Below, piece by piece: positions 1 to 5,427 of a stretch of DNA of 5,427 bases. The notes under the pieces are model-generated. The model was not told where the DNA came from, did not search any database, and saw only the letters and a list, made by a program, of their open reading frames with translations. This stretch comes from an uncultured Odoribacter sp. GTDB taxonomy: Bacteria > Bacteroidota > Bacteroidia > Bacteroidales > Marinifilaceae. Position 1 is the stretch's first letter, and every line of letters starts with the position of its first letter. The stretch covers positions 1 to 5,427 of the forward strand of contig CAMWQQ010000134.1 of the NCBI GenBank assembly GCA_947176455.1, given 5' to 3'. The position numbers were made by a program, and so were the translations under genes.

Positions 1-1125
1 CTGGTGGATGTGGGCAGACACTTTTTCTCTGTCGATTATTTGAAGGAGATTATCGATATGCTTGCCTTGCACAACATCAACTATTTCCACTGGCATCTGA
101 CGGAGGACCAGGGCTGGCGCATTGAAATCAAGAAATATCCCGAATTGACGAAGGTCGGCTCTTACCGGAAGGAGACGATTACGGCTCCCGGTTCCAAGGA
201 GTATGACGGCGTACCGGTCAGCGGTTTTTATACTCAGGAAGAGGCGAAGGAAATTGTGCGCTATGCGGCAGAACGCTTTATTACCGTGATTCCCGAAATC
301 GATATGCCGGGTCACATGCTGGCGGCGCTGGCTTCTTATCCGGAGCTGGGATGTACGGGTGGACCGTATGAAGTGGCTACCCGTTTCGGCGTATTGGAAG
401 ACGTGCTGTGCGGTGGAAATCCGAAAGCGCTTCAGTTTGCGAAGGACGTATTGGAGGAAATCATGGATATTTTTCCGTCGGAATACATTCATATCGGCGG
501 GGACGAGTGTCCGAAAGTGCGTTGGAAAGCGTGTCCGAAGTGCCAGGCTAAAATCCGGGAACTGGGCTTGAAGGCAACTCCCGGCCATACGAAGGAAAAT
601 CAGTTGCAGACTTATTTCATGGGAGAAGTGGAGAAGGTCATCAATGCTCGTGGACGGAAGATGTTGGGTTGGGATGAAATCCTGGAGGGACACCCGACGG
701 CGACTTCGACCATTATGGCGTGGACCAGTGTAAATGCCGGCATCAAATCGGCGCAATTGAATCACAAGACAATCATCACTCCGATTATGTATCTCTACTT
801 GAGTAACCCGAGAAACAACCAGTTGACGGGTGTAAACAGCGTGGCGCGCGTGTATAATTTCGAACCGGTGGCAGATACGTTGACCGAGCAGGAGAGACAG
901 AACATCATCGGAGCACAGGGATGTATCTGGACGGAATGGACGAAAGACAGCGTGAAAATGGAATGGCAGATGATGCCACGTATCGCTGCTTTGTGCGAGA
1001 TACAGTGGACGGAACCGGAAAAGAAAAACCTGGATGCTTTCCTGAAACGCCTGCGTCACCAGTTGGACATCTACAAGCGGAGAGGTTACAACTACAAGCA
1101 GGATATAGAAGAAGCTTATCAGTGA
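1..1125 (+). CDS. GH20 beta-N-acetylhexosaminidase, C-terminal part (5' end outside window)
   Basis: Exo-acting glycoside hydrolase that releases terminal beta-linked GlcNAc or GalNAc, probably in the periplasm or on the cell surface; the signal peptide is not in the window. The frame is open from base 1 and begins inside the GH20 catalytic barrel. The N-terminal GH20b domain is missing and no real start is present. Numbering from the first codon, family motifs appear in order: HWHLTEDQGWR (30-40), PEIDMPGH (98-105), HIGGDE (164-169) with the catalytic pair D168-E169, GWDE (223-226), MAW (239-241) and IWTEW (309-313). GH20 enzymes use substrate-assisted catalysis with this Asp-Glu pair, so activity is expected. 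The protein stops shortly after the barrel with no C-terminal extra domain, which fits the shorter (about 500-550 aa) class. Oddity: the segment that usually reads Y-x-D-Y-Y-Q reads YLYLSNPR (264-271), with Ser where Asp is common. It is convergent with the ATPase gene. The family call is secure; substrate is not. Confidence 0.95.
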   Translation: MVDVGRHFFSVDYLKEIIDMLALHNINYFHWHLTEDQGWRIEIKKYPELTKVGSYRKETITAPGSKEYDGVPVSGFYTQEEAKEIVRYAAERFITVIPEIDMPGHMLAALASYPELGCTGGPYEVATRFGVLEDVLCGGNPKALQFAKDVLEEIMDIFPSEYIHIGGDECPKVRWKACPKCQAKIRELGLKATPGHTKENQLQTYFMGEVEKVINARGRKMLGWDEILEGHPTATSTIMAWTSVNAGIKSAQLNHKTIITPIMYLYLSNPRNNQLTGVNSVARVYNFEPVADTLTEQERQNIIGAQGCIWTEWTKDSVKMEWQMMPRIAALCEIQWTEPEKKNLDAFLKRLRHQLDIYKRRGYNYKQDIEEAYQ

Positions 1126-1129
1126 TTTA

Positions 1130-1245
1130 GTTTATAAGGTTTGTAAAGTTCATAAAGTTATAAAGTTTGTTGTCTCTTGGCGAGGATTTATCCCAAAGAC
1201 TCCTTTGTACTTTATGAACCTTATAACTTTATAAACTTTATAAAC
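1130..1245. repeat. Imperfect inverted repeat of degenerate 9-bp units between convergent genes; possible bidirectional terminator
   Basis: The left arm (1130-1165) is a run of units gtttataag, gtttgtaaa, gttcataaa, gttataaa. The right arm (1210-1245), read on the minus strand, is gtttataaa, gtttataaa, gttataag, gttcataaa. Aligned with two single-base bulges, about 32 of 35 positions are complementary, and two of the three mismatches become G-U pairs in RNA. The central loop is about 44 nt. The element fills nearly the whole gap between the stops of the GH20 gene (1125) and the ATPase gene (1250), so it could end transcription from both sides. There is no clean U-tract after either arm and the stem is AT-rich, so it may act as an RNA 3'-end stabiliser or be a dispersed intergenic repeat instead. 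Confidence 0.6.
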
Positions 1246-1249
1246 TCTA

Positions 1250-2569
1250 TTACATATCGTTCATCGACAGACTTTTCAGCGAAACGACGTAATTTTTGAA
1301 CTTGCCGGTGGCACGGGTAAAGGCAGCAACTTTGTCGTTCAGTGCATCGGAGTCGAAGTTTTCGGCTTTACGCTTCACCTCGATGAATATTGCACTCTCG
1401 TTTAACTCATTTTCGGCAACGATGTCAATCTCGTTTTCGCCTTTGCGGTCCCACCAACTGCCGATACGGGTATAGGCTTTGCTCTCAATCAGCACACGCT
1501 TGAAATAGCGTTCAAGCATCAGCCCGGAAAAAGTCTCGTAATCCCGGTTTATAATGGTCTTTACGCTGTCGTAGTTCTCAATTTCCAGCATGTAGTTATA
1601 CTTGTAGATGAAGCGGAACCAAAAGGTAAAAAAATTGTCCTCAATGGTGTAGCGCACATTCTTTGTTGAACTCTTCTCAAAGACGGGTTGTTTTTTGGAT
1701 ATGACTTCGTACTCCTTTTCCAATTTGGTTAGGAATCCGCCTATCTCCTTGCCGATGACGTGTTCGATTTCCGAACGCGAGGTCTTGCCCCGTGCGATAG
1801 CTGAGAGAATGGAGAAATAAGTTCCGTAATCTTTGCCGAACTCTTCGATAAGAATCGCTTTGCCTTCGCCAAGAAATATCGAATCGGCTTTAATGAGTTG
1901 ATCCAGCATCTTGGTTTTGGTCGTGGCGCCGGCATCAACGAGCAGTTGCACATACTTGGCGACACCGCCTGTAAAAGCGTACAGGGCTAACAAATCCTCT
2001 GGCGTATGGGCTGGATTGTATTCTGTCATAATCTCCTTTAAGACGGCAGGTGCAAAAGGTTTGATGGACATAAACCGGGTTTGGCGATTATACAGAGGTT
2101 CTTTCTTGTTTTTGAATATTTTGGTCATCATCGAGAACAGGGAACCGCATACGATAAGGTTGATGTGCGCCTTGGTGTGATATATGTCCCAGATACGTTG
2201 CATATCGCTGTATATTGACTTGTTTATCCTGAAGAACTCCTGAAACTCGTCCATAAAAAGCGTAATGGGACGCTCTGTTGACAATTTCATTAGATACTCG
2301 AAAATCTCCGAGAAACGCTCAACTCTTCCCAGGGTGGGAATGCCCAGCTTGTTTTCTATCTCAAGCAGGTAATCGCTACACAAATCGCTTTCAGCTTTGC
2401 GTGCCACAAAAAAATACAGAATAGGTTCGTCTTCGTAAGCTTTCCATACGAGCGAAGTTTTGCCGATGCGACGGCGACCGGTAACTACCGTAAATTGGGC
2501 ATTGCTTTTGGATAATTCGAGAATCTCTTTGAGCGATGCAATTTCCTCTGTTCTGTCGAAAAATCTCAT
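1250..2569 (-). CDS. AAA-type ATPase with C-terminal PD-(D/E)XK nuclease-like domain (ATPase_2 / DUF234 type)
   Basis: Complete 439-aa protein of the archaeal-type ATPase family (ATPase_2, COG1672-like) that is scattered through Bacteroidetes and archaea; its cellular role is not established. Residues 1-30 carry the usual N-terminal segment (MRFFDRTEEIASL). Walker A is GRRRIGKT (31-38), Walker B is ITLFMDE (102-108, D107-E108), a sensor-1-like CGS sits at 141-143, and arginines R162 and R165 follow in YNRQTRF. The TGGVAKY segment (200-206) is typical of the family. Residues about 250-310 look like a winged helix, followed by DNFFTFWFRF (311-320). The C-terminus has an intact PD-(D/E)XK pattern: E353 in a helix, D382 in NEIDIVA, and E397-x-K399 in FIEVKRK. 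No signal peptide or membrane segment is seen, so it is cytoplasmic. The ATG at 2569 is chosen because it gives the family's standard N-terminus and lies about 50 nt below a good promoter. Sampled lines look somewhat lower in G+C than the susD gene, hinting at separate origin. Nuclease activity is inferred from the motif only. Confidence 0.9.
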   Translation of the reverse strand: MRFFDRTEEIASLKEILELSKSNAQFTVVTGRRRIGKTSLVWKAYEDEPILYFFVARKAESDLCSDYLLEIENKLGIPTLGRVERFSEIFEYLMKLSTERPITLFMDEFQEFFRINKSIYSDMQRIWDIYHTKAHINLIVCGSLFSMMTKIFKNKKEPLYNRQTRFMSIKPFAPAVLKEIMTEYNPAHTPEDLLALYAFTGGVAKYVQLLVDAGATTKTKMLDQLIKADSIFLGEGKAILIEEFGKDYGTYFSILSAIARGKTSRSEIEHVIGKEIGGFLTKLEKEYEVISKKQPVFEKSSTKNVRYTIEDNFFTFWFRFIYKYNYMLEIENYDSVKTIINRDYETFSGLMLERYFKRVLIESKAYTRIGSWWDRKGENEIDIVAENELNESAIFIEVKRKAENFDSDALNDKVAAFTRATGKFKNYVVSLKSLSMNDM

Positions 2570-2582
2570 CCGTGTTTATTTT

Positions 2583-2623
2583 AGTTCCGAAACGGCTGTT
2601 TCCGAAATGGCTGTTTCGGAACT
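2583..2623 (-). promoter_or_regulatory. Palindrome with 15-bp tandem repeat in the ATPase 5' UTR; putative operator or mRNA 5' stem-loop
   Basis: Perfect 11-bp arms, agttccgaaac (2583-2593) and gtttcggaact (2613-2623), enclose 19 nt. The left part is also a 15-bp tandem repeat, tccgaaacggctgtt (2586-2600) and tccgaaatggctgtt (2601-2615), differing at one base. The result is three TTCCGAAA/TTTCGGAA-like elements at roughly 15-bp spacing. The block ends 13 bases before the ATPase ATG and begins just downstream of the predicted -7 box, so it should lie almost exactly at the start of the mRNA leader. It could bind a dimeric repressor, possibly the gene's own product, or fold in the RNA. The structure is directly visible; the function is inference. 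Confidence 0.7.
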
Positions 2624-2624
2624 G

Positions 2625-2655
2625 TAAATGTAGGGCAGTTTTTTGATTTGCCAAA
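2625..2655 (-). promoter_or_regulatory. Bacteroides-type promoter for the ATPase gene
   Basis: On the minus strand the -33 box TTTG (2652-2655) is followed by a 19-nt spacer and TACATTTA (2625-2632). The established Bacteroides primary sigma consensus is TTTG, 19-21 nt, TAnnTTTG, so only the last base of the -7 box differs. Transcription would start near 2620, giving a leader of about 50 nt that consists mostly of the palindrome. The site lies downstream of the susD terminator, so the ATPase gene has its own transcript. Confidence 0.7.
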
Positions 2656-2677
2656 ATTCGGACAATCAAAATTTTGG
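2651..2677. promoter_or_regulatory. AT-rich dyad overlapping the -33 box; possible operator
   Basis: The 8-bp arms ccaaaatt (2651-2658) and aattttgg (2670-2677) are perfectly complementary around an 11-nt centre. The left arm covers the TTTG of the predicted ATPase promoter. A second overlapping pair, ttttgatt (2641-2648) and aatcaaaa (2664-2671), is also complementary. A bound protein here would block or assist the polymerase, but AT-rich dyads of this length can arise by chance. Confidence 0.35.
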
Positions 2678-2688
2678 ATTGATGCGAT

Positions 2689-2724
2689 AAAAAAGTTGCC
2701 GGGATTTTATGATCCCGGCAACTT
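2689..2724 (-). terminator. Rho-independent terminator of the susC-susD transcript
   Basis: A perfect 13-bp stem, aagttgccgggat (2693-2705) with atcccggcaactt (2712-2724), closes a 6-nt loop. On the minus strand it is followed directly by a run of six T residues (2694 down to 2689, two of them inside the stem). It begins 36 nt after the susD stop. The GC-rich core and U-tract have the orientation expected for the susC-susD mRNA and separate that operon from the ATPase gene. On the plus strand no comparable T run follows, so it acts in one direction. Confidence 0.93.
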
Positions 2725-2760
2725 GTATTTAGGACTGATTGCCTTTTGTTTTTCAAAGCA

Positions 2761-4575
2761 TTACCAGCCTGGGTTTTGTTCCCATTTGTTTCCGGTCAGG
2801 GACAGCATGCGTTGCTGAATCGGTAACAGGTAGTCGCGGTCGACTTTGAATCCGAAACCGCTCTCGTGTCCTTCGGGATTGCAAGGGATGATGTAGCGCA
2901 GTGCATCGCCTGGGTTACCTGTCAGATAAAGGTTGTTGCCGGATGCCTGGTCATAAACGAGGGGATTTGCCCCTTCTTTGGTATATTCTTCGTGATTTTC
3001 CAGATTGCTACCGATAAACAAGGCGCCTTTTGCCCATTTGCCCACAAGCAGTTCTTCGGCGGCAGCCCAGCGAAGAATGTCTTCCAAACGGCGTCCTTCG
3101 CAGGCTTTTTCCACGCGACGTTCACGACGAACAGCCTGAATGTATTTGTCCAGGTCTTTGAATGGATAGTCTGGATCTTGGTTGTATTCCCTTTCGAAAT
3201 CAACGGCAGGCATGCCTACGCGGTCACGCAATGGTTGCAGGGCTGCGATAATCTTGTCGGCATTGGTGGCACCGTCCAGTTCGGCGAGTGCTTCTGCATA
3301 GTTCAGCAATACGTCTGCATACCGGAACTGAATGGCAGGGGTAGACCCTTTGTATTCGGCATCCAGGCTACCGGTATAGTCAATCTGCACGTGTTTCAGC
3401 AGCGAGAAACCGGTAGTATTCTGGAAATAGGAGCCTCCGTTTAACGGGGGAACTACGTATGCAGGATCATCCGGACGGAGTTGTTGTCCCGGGGTACAAA
3501 CGGTTTGTGACAACCGCGGGTCGCGTACGGTTGGCAATAACTCATTGCCGAATACTTTTTGTGCGTCAATTTTTTCCTGTCCGACGAAAGGCCGTCCGTC
3601 AATGGTCAGGTAGTCATCCACCAAAGATGCAGTAACGCCACAAGCGCCACCGCCTTTGTTCAGGTAACGGGTTACGTTGTTTCCGATCTGGTCGCCGTCA
3701 TACTTTTTGAACCACAGCACTTCCGAGTTGCCGGACAGGTCTGTCGTCTGGAACATGACGCGGTAATCTTCCTCGGGATTGCCCGTGGTGTAGATGCGCC
3801 ATACATTTCTGTCCATCACGTCTTTTGCCGCTGTGGCAGCCTGGTTGAGGTAATCGTTGATTTTCGCGTCCGTTACTGCCGGGTCATAGAATTTGTCCCC
3901 CTTGGCTTTGTGGTATTTTTCCCACGTTCCTTCAAACAGTGCCACTTCACTTTTCAGAGCACGGGCAACATCTTTGTGGACACGCATGGAGGCGCTATTT
4001 TCTTTTTCGCTCAGGAAAGATATGGCTTTGTCCAGGTCGGCGAGAATATGGTCGGCAACCACCGTGCGGCTGTCGCGTGGCAATAGCATTTCATCGTTCG
4101 GGTCGAGCGGTTTGTCAATCCAGGTCAGCGGACCGTAATTGACAAACATGGTATAATAGTACCATGCCCGGAAATAATAAGCTTCGCCGACGTATTGGTT
4201 GTACAGCGAATTTCCTTTTTCCTTGCAATTGTCGATGTTGTTAATCAAGAAATTGACGTTCCGGATGTGTTTGTAGTTGCCTAATGTGCTAGCATTGCTC
4301 AATGCGGTTCTACCGTCTAACCGGGTACTGGCGGCGGAACCGGACAGGTTGTCGCTGTGCGAATCGTAGCCGGCAATACCGCTGTTGCCTCCGGTGGCGA
4401 AATCTTGCGACCGGACACCTGATTCATAAAACATGTCGAGGTAACTTCTGATTTCTCCGACACTGTTGAACGGGTCGGCGGTGGACAATACGCCTTCGGG
4501 GAGCTTGTCCAGGTCGTAACAAGCCGTCAGGCAGAGTGCCAGCGCCAAATTTAAAAATAGATGTATCTTTTTCAT
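2761..4575 (-). CDS. SusD/RagB-family outer-membrane glycan-binding lipoprotein
   Basis: Complete 604-aa surface lipoprotein that forms the lid of the SusC transporter and captures oligosaccharides for TonB-dependent import. The N-terminus is a type II signal peptide with the lipobox LTAC (16-19), so C19 should be lipidated; this supports the ATG at 4575. The TPR-rich N-terminal half (SusD-like) includes EAYYFRAWYYYTMF (131-144) and KDVARALKSEVALFEGTW (201-218). The RagB/SusD C-terminal half includes QFRYADVLLNYAEALAEL (416-433), RRERRVEKACEGRRLEDI (483-500) and the typical ending LLPIQQRM (583-590) to QNPGW (600-604). Length is in the upper normal range. It starts 11 nt after the SusC stop with no Shine-Dalgarno-like sequence, so it is cotranscribed with susC, and an intrinsic terminator follows 36 nt after its stop. 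The ligand cannot be read from the sequence; the nearby GH20 makes an N-acetylhexosamine glycan plausible. Confidence 0.97.
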   Translation of the reverse strand: MKKIHLFLNLALALCLTACYDLDKLPEGVLSTADPFNSVGEIRSYLDMFYESGVRSQDFATGGNSGIAGYDSHSDNLSGSAASTRLDGRTALSNASTLGNYKHIRNVNFLINNIDNCKEKGNSLYNQYVGEAYYFRAWYYYTMFVNYGPLTWIDKPLDPNDEMLLPRDSRTVVADHILADLDKAISFLSEKENSASMRVHKDVARALKSEVALFEGTWEKYHKAKGDKFYDPAVTDAKINDYLNQAATAAKDVMDRNVWRIYTTGNPEEDYRVMFQTTDLSGNSEVLWFKKYDGDQIGNNVTRYLNKGGGACGVTASLVDDYLTIDGRPFVGQEKIDAQKVFGNELLPTVRDPRLSQTVCTPGQQLRPDDPAYVVPPLNGGSYFQNTTGFSLLKHVQIDYTGSLDAEYKGSTPAIQFRYADVLLNYAEALAELDGATNADKIIAALQPLRDRVGMPAVDFEREYNQDPDYPFKDLDKYIQAVRRERRVEKACEGRRLEDILRWAAAEELLVGKWAKGALFIGSNLENHEEYTKEGANPLVYDQASGNNLYLTGNPGDALRYIIPCNPEGHESGFGFKVDRDYLLPIQQRMLSLTGNKWEQNPGW

Positions 4576-4586
4576 GAATTGATGTC

Positions 4587-5427
4587 TTAAAAGTTAACAA
4601 CTAAACCACAGGATACGACGCGATTCATCGGATAGTTCTTTCCATCTCCGCTGGAATATGAGCTTCCGGTGAAGATGGCTTCCGGGTCGAACATGCCTTT
4701 CAGTTTGGTGAACGTCAGTAGGTTCTCGCCGGAGAAGAACACCTGTATTTTGGTCAAACCTGTTCTTTCCAACAGGGAGGCAGGCAGGTCGTAGCTGAGC
4801 GTCAGGTTTTTCAACCGGCAGTAAGCTGCGCTTTGCACATAGCGGTCGCTTGTTTGTTTGTTTTTGTCCTGGTATTGACCTACAGGTCCTGCGGCATGTA
4901 TGTAGGGTTTCGGATAATAGGCATTGGGGTTGTCTTCCCGCCAATAATCCAGGTGTTCTTTGAAAACGGTGGTTTGTGCATAGGAGGCCCATCCCCAGAA
5001 ATAGTCGGCACGACCCGGATTCCAGTCGCGTTTGCCTACGCCCTGGAACAGGAGGCTGAGGTTCAGACCTTTCCAGCCGATAGAACCGTTGATGGTGTAC
5101 TGATAGCGGGGGGTGGTGTTTCCGATAATGGTCATATCGCCCATGTTGCCTAATTGGTTCGTTCCGTTGTTTATGGCACCGTCGTTGTTCAAGTCGCGGT
5201 ATTTCACGTCACCCGGAGTCCACGTGGCAGCACTGAGGAAAGAAAGGTTTTTCTGGTTGTATTCGTCGGCTTCCGCCTGTGTCTGGATGAGACCGTCGAC
5301 ACGGTATCCCCAGATTTCCCCTACTTTCTTGCCAGTGTACCAACTCTTGTCGCCAGAAGGATTGGTGCCGGTTGGGTTGGCGTATTTGGTCACTTCTGCC
5401 GTAGCGTCCGAAATGGAGAATCCAACG
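4587..5427 (-). CDS. SusC/RagA-family TonB-dependent outer-membrane transporter, C-terminal part (5' end outside window)
   Basis: The last 279 codons of the beta-barrel that imports oligosaccharides with its SusD partner, driven by TonB-ExbBD. The frame runs to the right window edge: upstream of an internal GTG at 5393 it continues with VGFSISDATAE, which fits the family, so that GTG is not the start. Numbering from the first full codon, features typical of SusC C-termini are IWGYRVDG (38-45), the Ca-binding-like DLNNDGAI (78-85), TTPRYQYTINGSIGWKGL (104-121) and LKNLTLSYDLP (205-215). The chain ends in ...VVNF, with the C-terminal phenylalanine usual for outer-membrane barrel assembly. The plug domain, TonB box, CarboxypepD-like domain and any N-terminal signalling domain lie outside the window, so it cannot be told whether an anti-sigma/ECF pair controls it. 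susD follows after 11 nt. Confidence 0.96.
   Translation of the reverse strand, partial: VGFSISDATAEVTKYANPTGTNPSGDKSWYTGKKVGEIWGYRVDGLIQTQAEADEYNQKNLSFLSAATWTPGDVKYRDLNNDGAINNGTNQLGNMGDMTIIGNTTPRYQYTINGSIGWKGLNLSLLFQGVGKRDWNPGRADYFWGWASYAQTTVFKEHLDYWREDNPNAYYPKPYIHAAGPVGQYQDKNKQTSDRYVQSAAYCRLKNLTLSYDLPASLLERTGLTKIQVFFSGENLLTFTKLKGMFDPEAIFTGSSYSSGDGKNYPMNRVVSCGLVVNF

Noticed and set aside
4..1125. GTG at position 4 as the start of the GH20 protein
   Set aside because: The preceding codon and the immediate DVGRHFF motif belong to the middle of a GH20 protein; the N-terminal domain and signal peptide must lie upstream of the window.
1130..1245. Inverted repeat read as the end of an insertion sequence or as a CRISPR array
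   Set aside because: The units are 8-9 bp and degenerate with no spacers, there is no transposase in the window, and no matching arm occurs on the far side of the ATPase gene.
2583..2623. Palindrome read as an intrinsic terminator for the ATPase gene or for susD
   Set aside because: It lies upstream of the ATPase start, follows the true susD terminator, and has no T run directly after either arm (only TAAAATAAA on the minus strand).
2391..2756. 121-codon minus-strand open frame overlapping the start of the ATPase gene and the susD terminator
   Set aside because: It runs through the intrinsic terminator, the promoter and the palindrome, overlaps the ATPase gene in another frame, and its translation resembles no protein family I recognise.
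2866..3444. 192-codon plus-strand open frame antisense to susD
   Set aside because: It lies wholly within a well-supported SusD gene on the other strand, has no signal or domain I recognise, and is the kind of antisense frame expected in a coding region of this composition.
3559..4086. 175-codon plus-strand open frame antisense to susD
   Set aside because: Same reason: it is a shadow of the SusD coding frame, with no upstream promoter or family motif seen.
4587..5393. GTG at 5393 as the start of a short 268-aa protein
   Set aside because: The frame stays open to the window edge with SusC-like sequence (VGFSISDATAE) before the GTG, so this is the 3' end of a long transporter gene.

Overview
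The window looks like a piece of a Bacteroidales chromosome (Bacteroides, Parabacteroides or a close relative). The grounds are an adjacent SusC/SusD pair, a lipoprotein SusD with the family's typical ending, a GH20 hexosaminidase of the gut-Bacteroidetes type, a promoter matching the Bacteroides -33/-7 pattern (TTTG, 19 nt, TACATTTA), and no Shine-Dalgarno-like sequence in front of the starts. The species cannot be told from this sequence.

Layout, left to right. (1) Positions 1-1125, plus strand: the C-terminal part of a GH20 beta-N-acetylhexosaminidase, cut by the window edge. (2) Positions 1126-1249: a convergent gap filled by an imperfect inverted repeat built from degenerate 8-9 bp units. 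(3) Positions 1250-2569, minus strand: a complete AAA-type ATPase (ATPase_2/DUF234 type, COG1672-like) with a C-terminal PD-(D/E)XK nuclease-like domain. (4) Positions 2570-2760: a compact control region. It holds the ATPase promoter, an 11-bp-arm palindrome at the predicted 5' end of its mRNA, a second AT-rich dyad over the -33 box, and a strong intrinsic terminator that closes the upstream operon. (5) Positions 2761-4575, minus strand: a complete SusD-like lipoprotein. (6) Positions 4587-5427, minus strand: the C-terminal 279 codons of a SusC-like TonB-dependent transporter.

How the genes fit together. susC-susD (11-nt gap, one terminator after susD) is the outer-membrane glycan capture and import pair of a polysaccharide utilization locus. 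The nearby GH20 suggests an N-acetylhexosamine-containing glycan such as host mucin, N-glycan or chitin-like material. That link is inference only, because the GH20 gene points the opposite way and a foreign-looking gene lies between. The ATPase gene has its own promoter and is flanked by terminator-like structures. It therefore reads as an independent one-gene cassette placed between the two glycan-related units, with no visible functional tie to them.

No RNA gene, CRISPR array, insertion sequence or integrase is visible. The least explained part is the 5' region of the ATPase gene, where three near-palindromic TTTCGGAA-type elements at about 15-bp spacing can form two mutually exclusive hairpins.
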